From NCBI RefSeq assembly GCF_017498545.1, contig NZ_CP071793.1:6337001-6401000 (forward strand): a stretch of 64,000 bases of DNA. The letters are read 5' to 3'. Made by a program: the position numbers and the translations under genes. This DNA is from Sulfidibacter corallicola. Lineage in GTDB: Bacteria; Acidobacteriota; Holophagae; Acanthopleuribacterales; Acanthopleuribacteraceae. Below, piece by piece: positions 16,525 through 24,615 of the stretch; positions within the stretch are counted from its first letter, which is position 1, and every line of letters begins with the position of its first letter. Below the pieces are notes generated by a model. The model was given only the letters and a program-made list of their open reading frames with translations, searched no databases and was not told the origin of the DNA.

Positions 16525-18710
16525 GCGGGGACCTCCCCTCGATCGCCACGCGAATCATTCTGTTCACTCAAGTATAGAAGTATTTGCTTTTTCAATTGCT
16601 TCAAAAACTCCCTATCTTTGATTTCGCTTGGGTGGCCGAGGTGGGTAAGTCGGCCCAGAACATGTAGTTGTGACTCCGCGGCGGGGCTTGCGGAGGTGAT
16701 GAATACGATGGGGATTTCCGTGAAACGATGGTCCTTACGCACGTGTTCGAAAAAGTCGTAACCGTCCATTTCGGGCATCATCAGATCGAGGAAGATGAGT
16801 GCGGGGTGCTGGTTTTGAAGCAGTTGTAGGGCTTCGCGACCGCCTGCCGCCTCCACCACGGGCCAATCGCCCTTTTCCAACGCCTTGCTCAACATGCGGC
16901 GCGACACGCGATCGTCGTCCACGACCATGATCGGCCGCTCGGAGGGAGATCCGAGCAGACGCGTCGCCAATCGCGCGATGCGCTTTTCCTCGATCGGTTT
17001 GATCAGGTACCCCAGCGAGCCCAGAGTGTAGGTGACGCTGATGCGGTCCATCATCGAGAACATGATAACCGGCTTTTCACTGGTGGTGGGATGGCTCTGT
17101 AATCGCAACAAGGTCTCCAGACCCAAGAAGTTGGGCATGGTTCCGTTGAGCACCAACAGCTCCGGCCTGACTCGATCGGCCACCTGGACGGCCTCTTCTT
17201 CGCTGCAGGCGGAGTGGATTTCGAGATTTAGTTTTTCCAGTTGAGAGATGAAAAACTGAGTTTCGTCCTCGTTGTCGTGGACCAGCAAGATCGAACGGGG
17301 TCCATCCGGGTGGGCTTTGCTCGGCAGGATCGGGCCGGTGAATGCCGGAATGCACACGCGAAAGGTGGTGCCCTCGCCCGCCACGCTTTCGGCATCCAGG
17401 GTTCCGCCCATCATTTGACACAGGCTGTGGCAAATGGCCAGCCCGAGGCCGCCCTCGTCGCGTTCGGTCAATACCCCCGGCGTTTGAGTCAGGACGCCGC
17501 GAAACAGGCGCTCGATGCGATTCTTGGGAATGCCGCGACCGGTATCGCGAACCGTGAAGGTCAGCCACGGCAGTCCATGGCGCTCCTGCATCTCGATCTT
17601 CAGCGTGATCTCGCCGTCCTGTGTGAATCGGATCGCGTTGTGCAGCAGGTGCAGCAGTACCTGACGCAGCTTGCTGATGTCGCCCTCCAGCGTTTCCAGG
17701 TGTTCTTCCGCCTCGATGGAAAAGCGGTTGCCGGATTGGGCCAACTTCGCATCGATCGTGCGCGCCAATTCGTCGGCGAAATCCACGGGGTGGAACAGGT
17801 CGTACACCACCTGCATTTTGCCGGCCTTGATTTTGGAAAGCTCCAAAATGCTGTTGATCTTCTCCAGCAGGTGTTGGCCGGCCGACTCGATCTTCTTGAT
17901 GTCGGGCAGCGGCGTATCCCAACCGTTCTCGCGGCAGGCATCGCCGACCATTTCGCTGTACCCGATAATCACGTTCAACGGGGTGCGCATTTCGTGACTC
18001 ATGTGGGAGAGGAAGGCGTCCTTGGCTCGATTGCTCTCCAACGAGACCTTTTCCGATTGGATCAGGTTGTGGATTTCGGCGTGTTCGTGGCGGCGGATGC
18101 GGTCGCGTTCGCGGGTCAATTCCTGCCGGGTCTGAGCCAGAATCCCCTCGATTCGACGCGTCTGGTTTTGAGCCTCGTGGAGGAGCGTCTCACTGCGCAC
18201 GAGAGATTCCTGTAAATCTTTTATTTGAGTATCTTTATGCCAGGAGTCGTCTTGTGTGACGCGCAGCAGTCGGCGTGCCGCGAGCGCCTTGTAGACGGCA
18301 TAGAACGCCAGGGCGAAGGCGATCCCGGTCAACAGCGTCATACCGACCGGGGACATGACGCCCGGTTCCGCCGGCAGTTCCGAAGCGCCGACCGGCACCG
18401 TCTGGGCCAATCCTTCGAGGAAAAAAAGAGGGATAGCCACACTCGTGCGCAGCAGGACCCGTCGCCCCTGGCCGTGCGCCGGCCGAGCCGGGTCGACCCG
18501 TTTCGGCTTGGTCGCCGATGGGGGATGGGTGGGTTCGTCTCGAAGCGTTTCGTGGCGTACGGGGACCATCCCTCGCCGATCGGCTTCGGCGACGACCGTC
18601 AATTGCCGGCGTTTCCCCGGACGCGTACGGGAACCGGGAAGGGAGCCGGATGGGTCCTTGCCGACACATTCATCGAGAAAATCCTGGGTTGGCTCTGAAG
18701 CAATCATCAT
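16521..18710 (-). CDS. Membrane hybrid histidine kinase with two receivers, both atypical
   Basis: Up to 729 residues. A TM segment lies at about 120-142 (MTLLTGIAFALAFYAVYKAL), followed by a coiled coil (about 155-225), HisKA with SHEMRTPLNVIIGYSEM, and HATPase_c with HNAIRF, DTGRGIP and GGLGLAICHSL. Two receivers follow. In the first the phosphoacceptor Asp is replaced by Asn (LLVLNGTMPN) although IKPI is kept. The second keeps LIFLDLMMPEMDG but has His where the conserved Lys should be (LGHPSE). The first 85 or so residues are Arg/Pro-rich, lack a good ribosome-binding site and may be non-coding; the true start could lie nearer residue 86, just before a hydrophobic signal-like stretch. It is coupled to the receiver gene downstream. 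Confidence 0.85.
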   Translation of the reverse strand: MMIASEPTQDFLDECVGKDPSGSLPGSRTRPGKRRQLTVVAEADRRGMVPVRHETLRDEPTHPPSATKPKRVDPARPAHGQGRRVLLRTSVAIPLFFLEGLAQTVPVGASELPAEPGVMSPVGMTLLTGIAFALAFYAVYKALAARRLLRVTQDDSWHKDTQIKDLQESLVRSETLLHEAQNQTRRIEGILAQTRQELTRERDRIRRHEHAEIHNLIQSEKVSLESNRAKDAFLSHMSHEMRTPLNVIIGYSEMVGDACRENGWDTPLPDIKKIESAGQHLLEKINSILELSKIKAGKMQVVYDLFHPVDFADELARTIDAKLAQSGNRFSIEAEEHLETLEGDISKLRQVLLHLLHNAIRFTQDGEITLKIEMQERHGLPWLTFTVRDTGRGIPKNRIERLFRGVLTQTPGVLTERDEGGLGLAICHSLCQMMGGTLDAESVAGEGTTFRVCIPAFTGPILPSKAHPDGPRSILLVHDNEDETQFFISQLEKLNLEIHSACSEEEAVQVADRVRPELLVLNGTMPNFLGLETLLRLQSHPTTSEKPVIMFSMMDRISVTYTLGSLGYLIKPIEEKRIARLATRLLGSPSERPIMVVDDDRVSRRMLSKALEKGDWPVVEAAGGREALQLLQNQHPALIFLDLMMPEMDGYDFFEHVRKDHRFTEIPIVFITSASPAAESQLHVLGRLTHLGHPSEIKDREFLKQLKKQILLYLSEQNDSRGDRGEVPA

Positions 18711-19144
18711 AGGCGGGAAGGGTCTCCGCGAAACCGTTGCCCGAAGAGTGTCGGCCGAAAGTGCGCCGACTCGTTGACGCGGCAGGAACGGGTTTGGGAT
18801 GGTTTGTAGGGAGCTGTCGGAAACGTACGCCTATTCTATCGGTGAAATGCCTGGAATGATTAAGCTAAATCCTCCTTGGCCGGGTTGAATGATTCACCTT
18901 TTCCGCTCGGTGCGACCAGGTGGACCCGCCTCCGGCCCGGGTTGCGGGTTTTTGATGAGGTCGAAAACCAAAAAAGCCACCCGAAAGAACGGGTGGCTTC
19001 CTCGTGGAATCGGTGCCTCTCGATGGGTGATCGGCCATCGGGTCCACGCGAATCAGGGTTTGGGAAAAGGGTTCGTTTTCGAACGTCACATGACGAATGG
19101 AACGAATCGAAACCCGTTCTCCCGAGTGTGCGCTGCGCGAATCG
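18711..19144. other. Intergenic region upstream of the kinase, containing the pspA terminator
   Basis: 434 bases between two minus-strand units. It contains the terminator of the pspA array (18970-18997) and must contain the promoter of the hybrid kinase. An AT-rich patch lies at about 18830-18880. No gene was recognised. Confidence 0.6.
18970..18997 (-). terminator. Rho-independent terminator of the pspA array
   Basis: The perfect 8-bp stem GCCACCCG / CGGGTGGC has an AAAGAA loop. Read on the minus strand it is followed by six T residues (plus-strand A run 18970-18975). It lies about 150 bases after the pspA stop and closes the seven-gene array. Confidence 0.88.
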
Positions 19145-19903
19145 TCACACCGTGCCGGTACCGCCGGTACCGCCAGTGTCGGTGGTGCCACCGCTGGGCG
19201 CCTCGACCATGCCCATCTTGCGCTTCAATTCCAACAGCGAGTCGGATGCTGCGGCTTGGGGCGCATTCAACGCGGTCTCGATCTCGTCGTCGAGATTGCT
19301 CATCCCCATGTCGCTGACCTCGCCGTAGGCCTGAGCCAACGATTCTTCCTCGTCGACCTTCTGCTTCATCTTCTCCAGCATCGAGATGGTGCCCGAAGAA
19401 TCCACGGTGGAGAGTTGCTTGTTGATTTTCTTCATGGACTCCGCGGTTTTGGCGCGGGCCTTCAGGGTGACCAGCTCGTTTTCATAGCGTTGGATGGTCT
19501 TGCGGAGCTTTTCCACCTTGGCTTGAAGGGTGTCGGCCATTTTCTTCTGGGCCTGGTAGTCCGTGCTGAGACTCTGAACCTGCTTGGCCGCTTCTTCCTT
19601 GCGGGTCAGCGCCTCGGTGGCCAGGCGATCGGCGTCACCGACTTCCATGCCACCACTCTGCGCCTTCTGTAGGAGCAGCATGGCCTTGCGCTCGTAGTCC
19701 GCCGCGATCTTGTTCTTGTCGTTGCAATCGCGTTCCAGGCGCAGCGCCAGGGATTTGACCTGGGCCAGGCTGGTCATGGCCTGCTGTAGGTCGTTTTTCA
19801 GATCGCGGATGCCTTGCTCCGTCATCTTGATCGGATCTTCCAATTTATCCACGACCGAATGAGCTTCCGATTGGAAGATTTTGAAAATTCGACTGAATAC
19901 CAT
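19145..19903 (-). CDS. pspA: PspA/IM30 (ESCRT-III-like) membrane-stress protein
   Basis: A 252-residue, almost entirely coiled-coil protein. The amphipathic N-terminal helix (MVFSRIFKIFQSEAHSVVDK) and the following LEDPIKMTEQGIRDL match the signature of the PspA/Vipp1 family, with the helical hairpin up to about residue 220. Members polymerise on inner membranes, maintain their integrity under stress and remodel lipid. The C-terminus ends in an unusual Gly/Thr-rich tail after EAPSGG. GGGGAGGTAG precedes the ATG. It is the last gene of the array, 18 bases after the YbjN-like gene, and is followed by a terminator. The context is the DUF4178/DUF350/aminopropyltransferase type rather than pspBC. 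Confidence 0.93.
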   Translation of the reverse strand: MVFSRIFKIFQSEAHSVVDKLEDPIKMTEQGIRDLKNDLQQAMTSLAQVKSLALRLERDCNDKNKIAADYERKAMLLLQKAQSGGMEVGDADRLATEALTRKEEAAKQVQSLSTDYQAQKKMADTLQAKVEKLRKTIQRYENELVTLKARAKTAESMKKINKQLSTVDSSGTISMLEKMKQKVDEEESLAQAYGEVSDMGMSNLDDEIETALNAPQAAASDSLLELKRKMGMVEAPSGGTTDTGGTGGTGTV

Positions 19904-19921
19904 ACCTACTACCTCCCCTAA

Positions 19922-20317
19922 TTAAGCGCGTGCGTAACCGAGCAGCTCGCCACAGTGCTCGGCCATCGCCAATGAAAGTGCCCTGATCGAACCTTCGAGC
20001 TCGTTGAGGTCGAGGTTCGCCAACTGAAGCGTGTCGCGCCAGGCAACGAATTTGCCATCGCCGGAAAGCGTGTAGGCGCCGTGCACAAGATCGGAGTTCA
20101 TCTGCAGCAAGCGTTTGTAGAGGTCGCCGCTGTTTTCCGGCACTTCCATGATGAGCTGTTCCAGGACCAGGATCGGCGCTTCGCAATCGACGATCAGATT
20201 GCTGATGCCGTTTTCCTCGTCCTCGACGACGAACAACTCTTCTGCCAGATTACCTTCCACGATCTTAATGCCGAGCTCAAGCAGGTAGGTCTGGACCTTC
20301 TCATAATGCTCTGACAT
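19922..20317 (-). CDS. YbjN/CesT-fold-like small protein linked to pspA
   Basis: A 131-residue acidic protein. The alternating strands and helices (a helical start MSEHYEKVQTYLLELG, then strands ELFVVEDEE and NLIVDCEAPILVLEQL, and a long C-terminal helix) fit the YbjN/Tir-chaperone-like fold. In E. coli the DUF2170 protein YjfI stands next to the PspA paralogue YjfJ, and this gene occupies the same position with an 18-base gap. Assignment is by fold pattern and context, not by a catalytic motif. A small chaperone or adaptor acting on PspA is a reasonable inference. AAGGAGG precedes the ATG by 6-7 bases, so translation should be strong. Confidence 0.65.
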   Translation of the reverse strand: MSEHYEKVQTYLLELGIKIVEGNLAEELFVVEDEENGISNLIVDCEAPILVLEQLIMEVPENSGDLYKRLLQMNSDLVHGAYTLSGDGKFVAWRDTLQLANLDLNELEGSIRALSLAMAEHCGELLGYARA

Positions 20318-20497
20318 TGATATGCCTCCTTGAAATCACCCGGATGACGGGCCTAAGTATTCTCTATCTTGAATTCTTTGCGATGGGAGTCCCCGAGTCC
20401 CTACTCGGTTGGCCCGGAGAGGAATGCCCCGGAGAAGCGGGCGCAGGGTGAGGGCGAGCCGTTCGAAGTCGGCCGCCGAGCCGGCGCCTGGGTCGAA

Positions 20498-20920
20498 TCA
20501 CGTTTTCAGGCGCTTTTCCAGTTCGCGATAGGCGATGTTGATTTGTTGGGTCAACTCCTCGGCCACCTTTCGTTTCTCCGCGGACTGATTGTGCAAATCT
20601 GGATGGTACTTCCTCAGAAGTTTCTTGCGTGCCGCCCTAACGGTTTCCAGATCAGAACCGTAGGGCACCTCGAGATTGGCGTAGTAGCGCGCCAGGTCGG
20701 GATCCTCTTGGGGGCCGCCGCCGCCGGTCGCATGACCGTACGAACGGTCGCTGGAAGTACCACCGAGATCCTGATCGAAATGAGACGTGTCGTGAGCCTG
20801 GCGATCGGCGGTGCCGGTGCCGCCCTGCGGCTGACCCAGAATGCGGGTGACCGCTTCGTGGGTGCGGATGGCATGGGCATTGGCACGCACGATATCTTTC
20901 AGACGATCAAACATGCTCAT
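20498..20920 (-). CDS. J-domain protein with PspA-like N-terminal helix
   Basis: A 140-residue protein. The C-terminal J domain (about 75-138) carries the HPD tripeptide in LLRKYHPDLHNQS, so it should stimulate an Hsp70 (DnaK) ATPase. The middle is Gly/Asp-rich and probably disordered. The N-terminus MSMFDRLKDIVRANAHAIRT resembles the amphipathic helix that opens PspA/Vipp1 proteins and aligns without gaps to the start of the PspA encoded in the same array (shared F, R, I and AH positions). The ATG at 20920 is chosen because of this; an alternative ATG pair at 20953 has a better AAGGA but longer spacing. Position in a pspA array suggests a membrane-recruited co-chaperone for PspA. Confidence 0.82.
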   Translation of the reverse strand: MSMFDRLKDIVRANAHAIRTHEAVTRILGQPQGGTGTADRQAHDTSHFDQDLGGTSSDRSYGHATGGGGPQEDPDLARYYANLEVPYGSDLETVRAARKKLLRKYHPDLHNQSAEKRKVAEELTQQINIAYRELEKRLKT

Positions 20921-21093
20921 GGTGGTTTCCAAACGCGAGAATGGCTTCATCATAACCGGTTTATCCTTCAAAACCCAACCGCTAATCTGACCGGTCGGGG
21001 TCTGGAAAGTCCGGCGTTTTGAGTGGTGGAAAGGGGCCAATCGCGGCGAAATTCCCCGCGGCTCGGCAAAGGCTGACCGGTGCCTGCCCGGCT

Positions 21094-22725
21094 TCAATAG
21101 AAATCCCAGCGACCCTTGGCGTAGTAGCGGTGCAGGCTCAGGTCGTCGGTTTCGGAATTGACCGTGATTTCGTCCAAGTCCTCGAGGATGCCCTTGCCGA
21201 AATGCGACATGGAGATCATGGCGTCCCGGTTCAGGAATCGGGTGTCGATGGTGTCGAATCGCTGGTCGCTCAACAATTCACGCATACTTCGCGGCGGCGC
21301 GGCCGGCAGGTTCCACCCCAGGACCCAGCCCCATTCCCCCATGGTGGGAATGTGGTTGTGGAACGTCGTGGTCTGCAGGTCGGCGGCGCCCATGGTCTTG
21401 TAGATGCAGGTGAAGGCCTGGCGCGAGAAGAACGGGCTGGTGGCCTGGGTGATCAGGGTTCCGCCCGTGATCAGGTTCCGCTTGGCAAGGCGGTAGAACT
21501 GGACCGAATACAGGCGAGCCAGGTCGACGGTTTTGGGATCCGGCAAATCGACGATGATCACGCCGAAAGGCATGCGATTCTCTTCCAGGAAGAGGTAGGC
21601 GTCGCGGTTGACGACCTGGACGCGGGGATCGTCGAGTGCGCCGCCGTTCAATTCGCGCAAGACCGGATGCTCGCGACCCAGGCGGGTGACGGCGGGATCC
21701 AGGTCGACCAGCACGATGTCCTCGACCTCGGGATACTTCAACAACTCGCGCGCGGCGAGGCCGTCGCCACCGCCCAGAATCAACACGCGTCGTCGATCCT
21801 GGCTGAGGGCCATGGCGGGATGAACCAGCGGTTCGTGGTAATGCGCTTCGTCGTAACTGCTGAACTGTTGGTGCCCGTTGAGGTAGAGCCAGTGGTCCTG
21901 CTTCCAACGGGTCAGGACGATGCGCTGGTAGGGCGTCTGTTCCTGGTAGATCACCTTGTCCCGGTAGCGTGCCTGCTCGCCGAACAGCACGATCGGTTTG
22001 GCGAACAGGGCCAACAACAGCAGGCTGGTGCCGGTGGCGAAAAAAGCCAGGTACCAATTTTGGCGGCCGGCGAGGCGGTCTTTGAAAACCGCCGTCAACC
22101 CGATCGCGGCGGCCAGGTTGATCATGCCCAGGATGATCGGGGTGTAGGTCAATCCGAGATAGGGCAGCGCGACGAACGCGAAGAGCAGGCCGCCCAGCAA
22201 GGCGCCGTAGTAATCCTTCTCGAGGATGGTGCTGATGTTGTAGCGCAGTTCCTCGAATTCTTCGTTGATTCGCGTCGCCAAGGGCATCTCCATCCCGATC
22301 AGGAACCCGATCGCCATGGCTACCGAGTAGATCATCACCGCCAGGCTTTCGGTAAAGGCCGCGATGAAGTAGATGAAGGTGGCGCTGGCCGCGCAAAGTA
22401 GGGAAAGGATGGTCTCGGCCAGCACGAACCAGGTCAACAGCCGTCGATTCAGGTGCTTGCTGAATCGGCTGCCGAGGCCCATCGCGAACAGCATCAGCGA
22501 AATGATCAAGGTCCACTGCTTAACCGAATTGCCCAGCAGGTAGCTGGCCAGGGTGGACATCGCGTATTCGGCCACGATGCCCGAGAAGCCGGTTGCGAAG
22601 ATGCACAGCTTGAGCATGCGCCCGCGCAAGCGATGTTGCCGTGCGGCGACCGCGTCGCCCGTCGGGGAAGTGGAGGGATCGGGCGTTTGCGGAATCGCTG
22701 GATTCGAAGCGGGTAGGGAGGTCAT
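21094..22725 (-). CDS. Membrane-anchored spermidine-synthase-like protein
   Basis: A 543-residue protein in two parts. The N-terminal half has about seven hydrophobic segments, for example MLKLCIFATGFSGIVAEYAM and YSVAMAIGFLIGMEMPLATR. The C-terminal half is a SpeE-like Rossmann methyltransferase fold with VLILGGGDGLAARELLKY, the Asp in VLVDLDPAV and the active-site-like VDLPDP. This fused architecture (polyamine aminopropyltransferase with TM domain) is common beside DUF350 and PspA genes. It would transfer aminopropyl from decarboxylated AdoMet to a diamine, but a different acceptor cannot be excluded. The start at 22725 has only AGGAAA 12 bases away; an upstream ATG at 22794 is possible. 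It ends 140-173 bases before the J-domain gene. Confidence 0.88.
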   Translation of the reverse strand: MTSLPASNPAIPQTPDPSTSPTGDAVAARQHRLRGRMLKLCIFATGFSGIVAEYAMSTLASYLLGNSVKQWTLIISLMLFAMGLGSRFSKHLNRRLLTWFVLAETILSLLCAASATFIYFIAAFTESLAVMIYSVAMAIGFLIGMEMPLATRINEEFEELRYNISTILEKDYYGALLGGLLFAFVALPYLGLTYTPIILGMINLAAAIGLTAVFKDRLAGRQNWYLAFFATGTSLLLLALFAKPIVLFGEQARYRDKVIYQEQTPYQRIVLTRWKQDHWLYLNGHQQFSSYDEAHYHEPLVHPAMALSQDRRRVLILGGGDGLAARELLKYPEVEDIVLVDLDPAVTRLGREHPVLRELNGGALDDPRVQVVNRDAYLFLEENRMPFGVIIVDLPDPKTVDLARLYSVQFYRLAKRNLITGGTLITQATSPFFSRQAFTCIYKTMGAADLQTTTFHNHIPTMGEWGWVLGWNLPAAPPRSMRELLSDQRFDTIDTRFLNRDAMISMSHFGKGILEDLDEITVNSETDDLSLHRYYAKGRWDFY

Positions 22726-22840
22726 GAGGGGGATCGTTTCCTGGAATGTGGCTGGCTCGGCGTTTCGAGGCGACCCGCCTCGGCCAAATCGCATCCGGAT
22801 GAACCGGAGATCGAGGCGGTTCGGCGCGGGGACGGGTGGT

Positions 22841-23686
22841 TCAGAGGATCCAAGTGATCAGCATCGAGGCCGAGATGTAGGAGGTCGCTTCGATGAGGCC
22901 CGCGCCCACGTTGGGTTTTTCCTGGTTGACCAACTCATCGGTCAGGCGCGCGCCCGGCAGCAACAGCCGGTCGGTGGCGATGCGCAGCAGGGGCAACACG
23001 ATCACGCCCAAGGCCGCGTAAGCCGCGAATCCCGACATGTTTTCGGCCCAGGATTCGAAGTCGCCGCTTACCGCGATGCGCAACACGTTGCCCAAACCCA
23101 CCAAAAGGCCGGCGAACGCGACACCTACGGCCACGTTGTCCTTTTCCACCTCGTCGTGCAGGTCGAACTTGTTCGTCAGGTTGTACACCCGCGTCACGAT
23201 CACCAGCGCCAACTGGCCCAACAGCCAGAACACGATGCCCGTGACCAGGTCGCCGTCCTGACCGGAGAAGGCCCCCGCGAAAATGAGGCCCATCGCCATG
23301 TAGTTGCCGGCTTCGATGGCGCCGGTTCCCTCGTTGCGGTCGTCGATGATTTCCTTGACGTTGTCGAACTTGTGGAGAATCAGTTTGTCGTTGATGAAGC
23401 CGGAGAAGTTCAGGAGAACGACGGCGAAAAGGCCGAAAAAGAAGATGTCGATCAGATCTTCGCCGAGACCGTTCGAGGGGCCCAGCAAGACGCCGCCGAT
23501 GGCGAAGACGAGGCCGAGCATGTAGCCCGCGACGGTGATGGCCACGGCCAAGTTGTCGTGTTCGACCAATTGGTCCTTCAACTTGAAACGAGGGTGCATC
23601 AGGTCGAACACGAATTTACCGACCACGAACAACACCATCACGGCGGCCAGGTAAACCAGCGAAGTCAGGAATTGATCCAAAGTCAT
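22841..23686 (-). CDS. Duplicated DUF350 (YjfL-like) membrane protein
   Basis: A 281-residue polytopic membrane protein with about eight hydrophobic segments forming two DUF350 units. The internal duplication is visible in the paired loops VEHDNLAVAITVAGYMLGLV and VEKDNVAVGVAFAGLLVGLG. E. coli YjfL is a single-unit member in a pspA-like operon. The function of DUF350 is unknown; a channel-like role at the inner membrane has been guessed from the fold. GGAGAGGAACA precedes the ATG. It lies 53 bases after the lipoprotein gene and 115 bases before the aminopropyltransferase gene, in the order expected for this conserved neighbourhood. Confidence 0.9.
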   Translation of the reverse strand: MTLDQFLTSLVYLAAVMVLFVVGKFVFDLMHPRFKLKDQLVEHDNLAVAITVAGYMLGLVFAIGGVLLGPSNGLGEDLIDIFFFGLFAVVLLNFSGFINDKLILHKFDNVKEIIDDRNEGTGAIEAGNYMAMGLIFAGAFSGQDGDLVTGIVFWLLGQLALVIVTRVYNLTNKFDLHDEVEKDNVAVGVAFAGLLVGLGNVLRIAVSGDFESWAENMSGFAAYAALGVIVLPLLRIATDRLLLPGARLTDELVNQEKPNVGAGLIEATSYISASMLITWIL

Positions 23687-23739
23687 TGTTCCTCTCCCAT
23701 GAGAATGCGATTGATCCGACAGGGGCCGCCGATCCGGCC

Positions 23740-24546
23740 TTATTTACCACCACTGGAAAAGCTGCGGCTGCGTGAGCTGCTCATGCGGCTGCGGCTGGTG
23801 CGGCTGCTGGAGCTGCGAGACTTGCTGGTGGTCGAAGTCGAGCTGCGCGTGACGCTGCGGCCGTAGGTCCGCTTGGCGACCTTGTCCCTGAATTTGGTTT
23901 TCGATCGTGCCTCGCGGGTTTGGGCGCGCTGGTAGAAGTTCGGCTTGGTTTTGCGCGTGTAGCTGCCGGCGGTGCCGTATTGCTTGTTGCGGCCGTAATA
24001 GGGCACCCGGTTTTTGTAGTAGTTGTTGTGGTAGTTGTTGTAGTACTTGCGCTTGAAGGGGCTTTCGAAGACGTCGAACACGCTGCTGATGAAGGCGTAT
24101 TTGCCGTAAAACTCCCAGAAACTGTCACCGGAGCTGTTGGTGCGCCATTGCCCGTACTGTGGGTTGCCCACGTACTGGTAGCCCGTTGGTTGCGGCGTGG
24201 TGCTCTCTTCACCCTTGCTGGTCTTCATGGCGATGGTCATGCCCAGGGCGCCCTCGTACTTTTTGAAGGTCTCTTCGGAGACCTGGATCCAACCGGTTTC
24301 GTGGGTTCGGAATTTGGGCTCCTCGCCCGGAAGGTCCTGTAGGAAATAGACCCGGTATTGGTGATAGGGCGTTTTGACGAAGTTGCCGTCCTGCTTCATG
24401 TCCTCGAGGACAATCGAGTATTCCGGCGTGTCCTTGAAAAGCGCGATGGTTTGGGCCAGGCCGTCTTCCGGTGCGCCGGAGCAGGACCACAGGAACAGCA
24501 TGGCGGCCAAAGCGGCCCATGTGGAATGAGAGCGTTGGATATTCAC
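23740..24546 (-). CDS. Predicted lipoprotein with Ser/Arg-rich C-terminal tail
   Basis: A 268-residue protein. The GTG at 24546 is chosen because CGAGGTG lies six bases upstream; the frame is open three codons further. A signal sequence ends in FLWSCSG, a near-canonical lipobox with Cys acceptor. The middle is Tyr/Asn-rich (KRKYYNNYHNNYYKNR) and the last 45 residues are almost only Ser, Arg, Thr and Lys, strongly basic and disordered. No family is recognised with certainty. In Firmicutes a DUF4247 lipoprotein occupies the same slot between DUF4178 and DUF350, so this may be a positional analogue. The basic tail could bind anionic lipid, LPS or nucleic acid. Confidence 0.7.
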   Translation of the reverse strand: MNIQRSHSTWAALAAMLFLWSCSGAPEDGLAQTIALFKDTPEYSIVLEDMKQDGNFVKTPYHQYRVYFLQDLPGEEPKFRTHETGWIQVSEETFKKYEGALGMTIAMKTSKGEESTTPQPTGYQYVGNPQYGQWRTNSSGDSFWEFYGKYAFISSVFDVFESPFKRKYYNNYHNNYYKNRVPYYGRNKQYGTAGSYTRKTKPNFYQRAQTREARSKTKFRDKVAKRTYGRSVTRSSTSTTSKSRSSSSRTSRSRMSSSRSRSFSSGGK

Positions 24547-24615
24547 GTGCAGCACCTCGGTTTCGTCGTGGTTCGATGGTGGATGGCGGGGTTTCGGCGG
24601 GTGGTCCCGCGGAAC

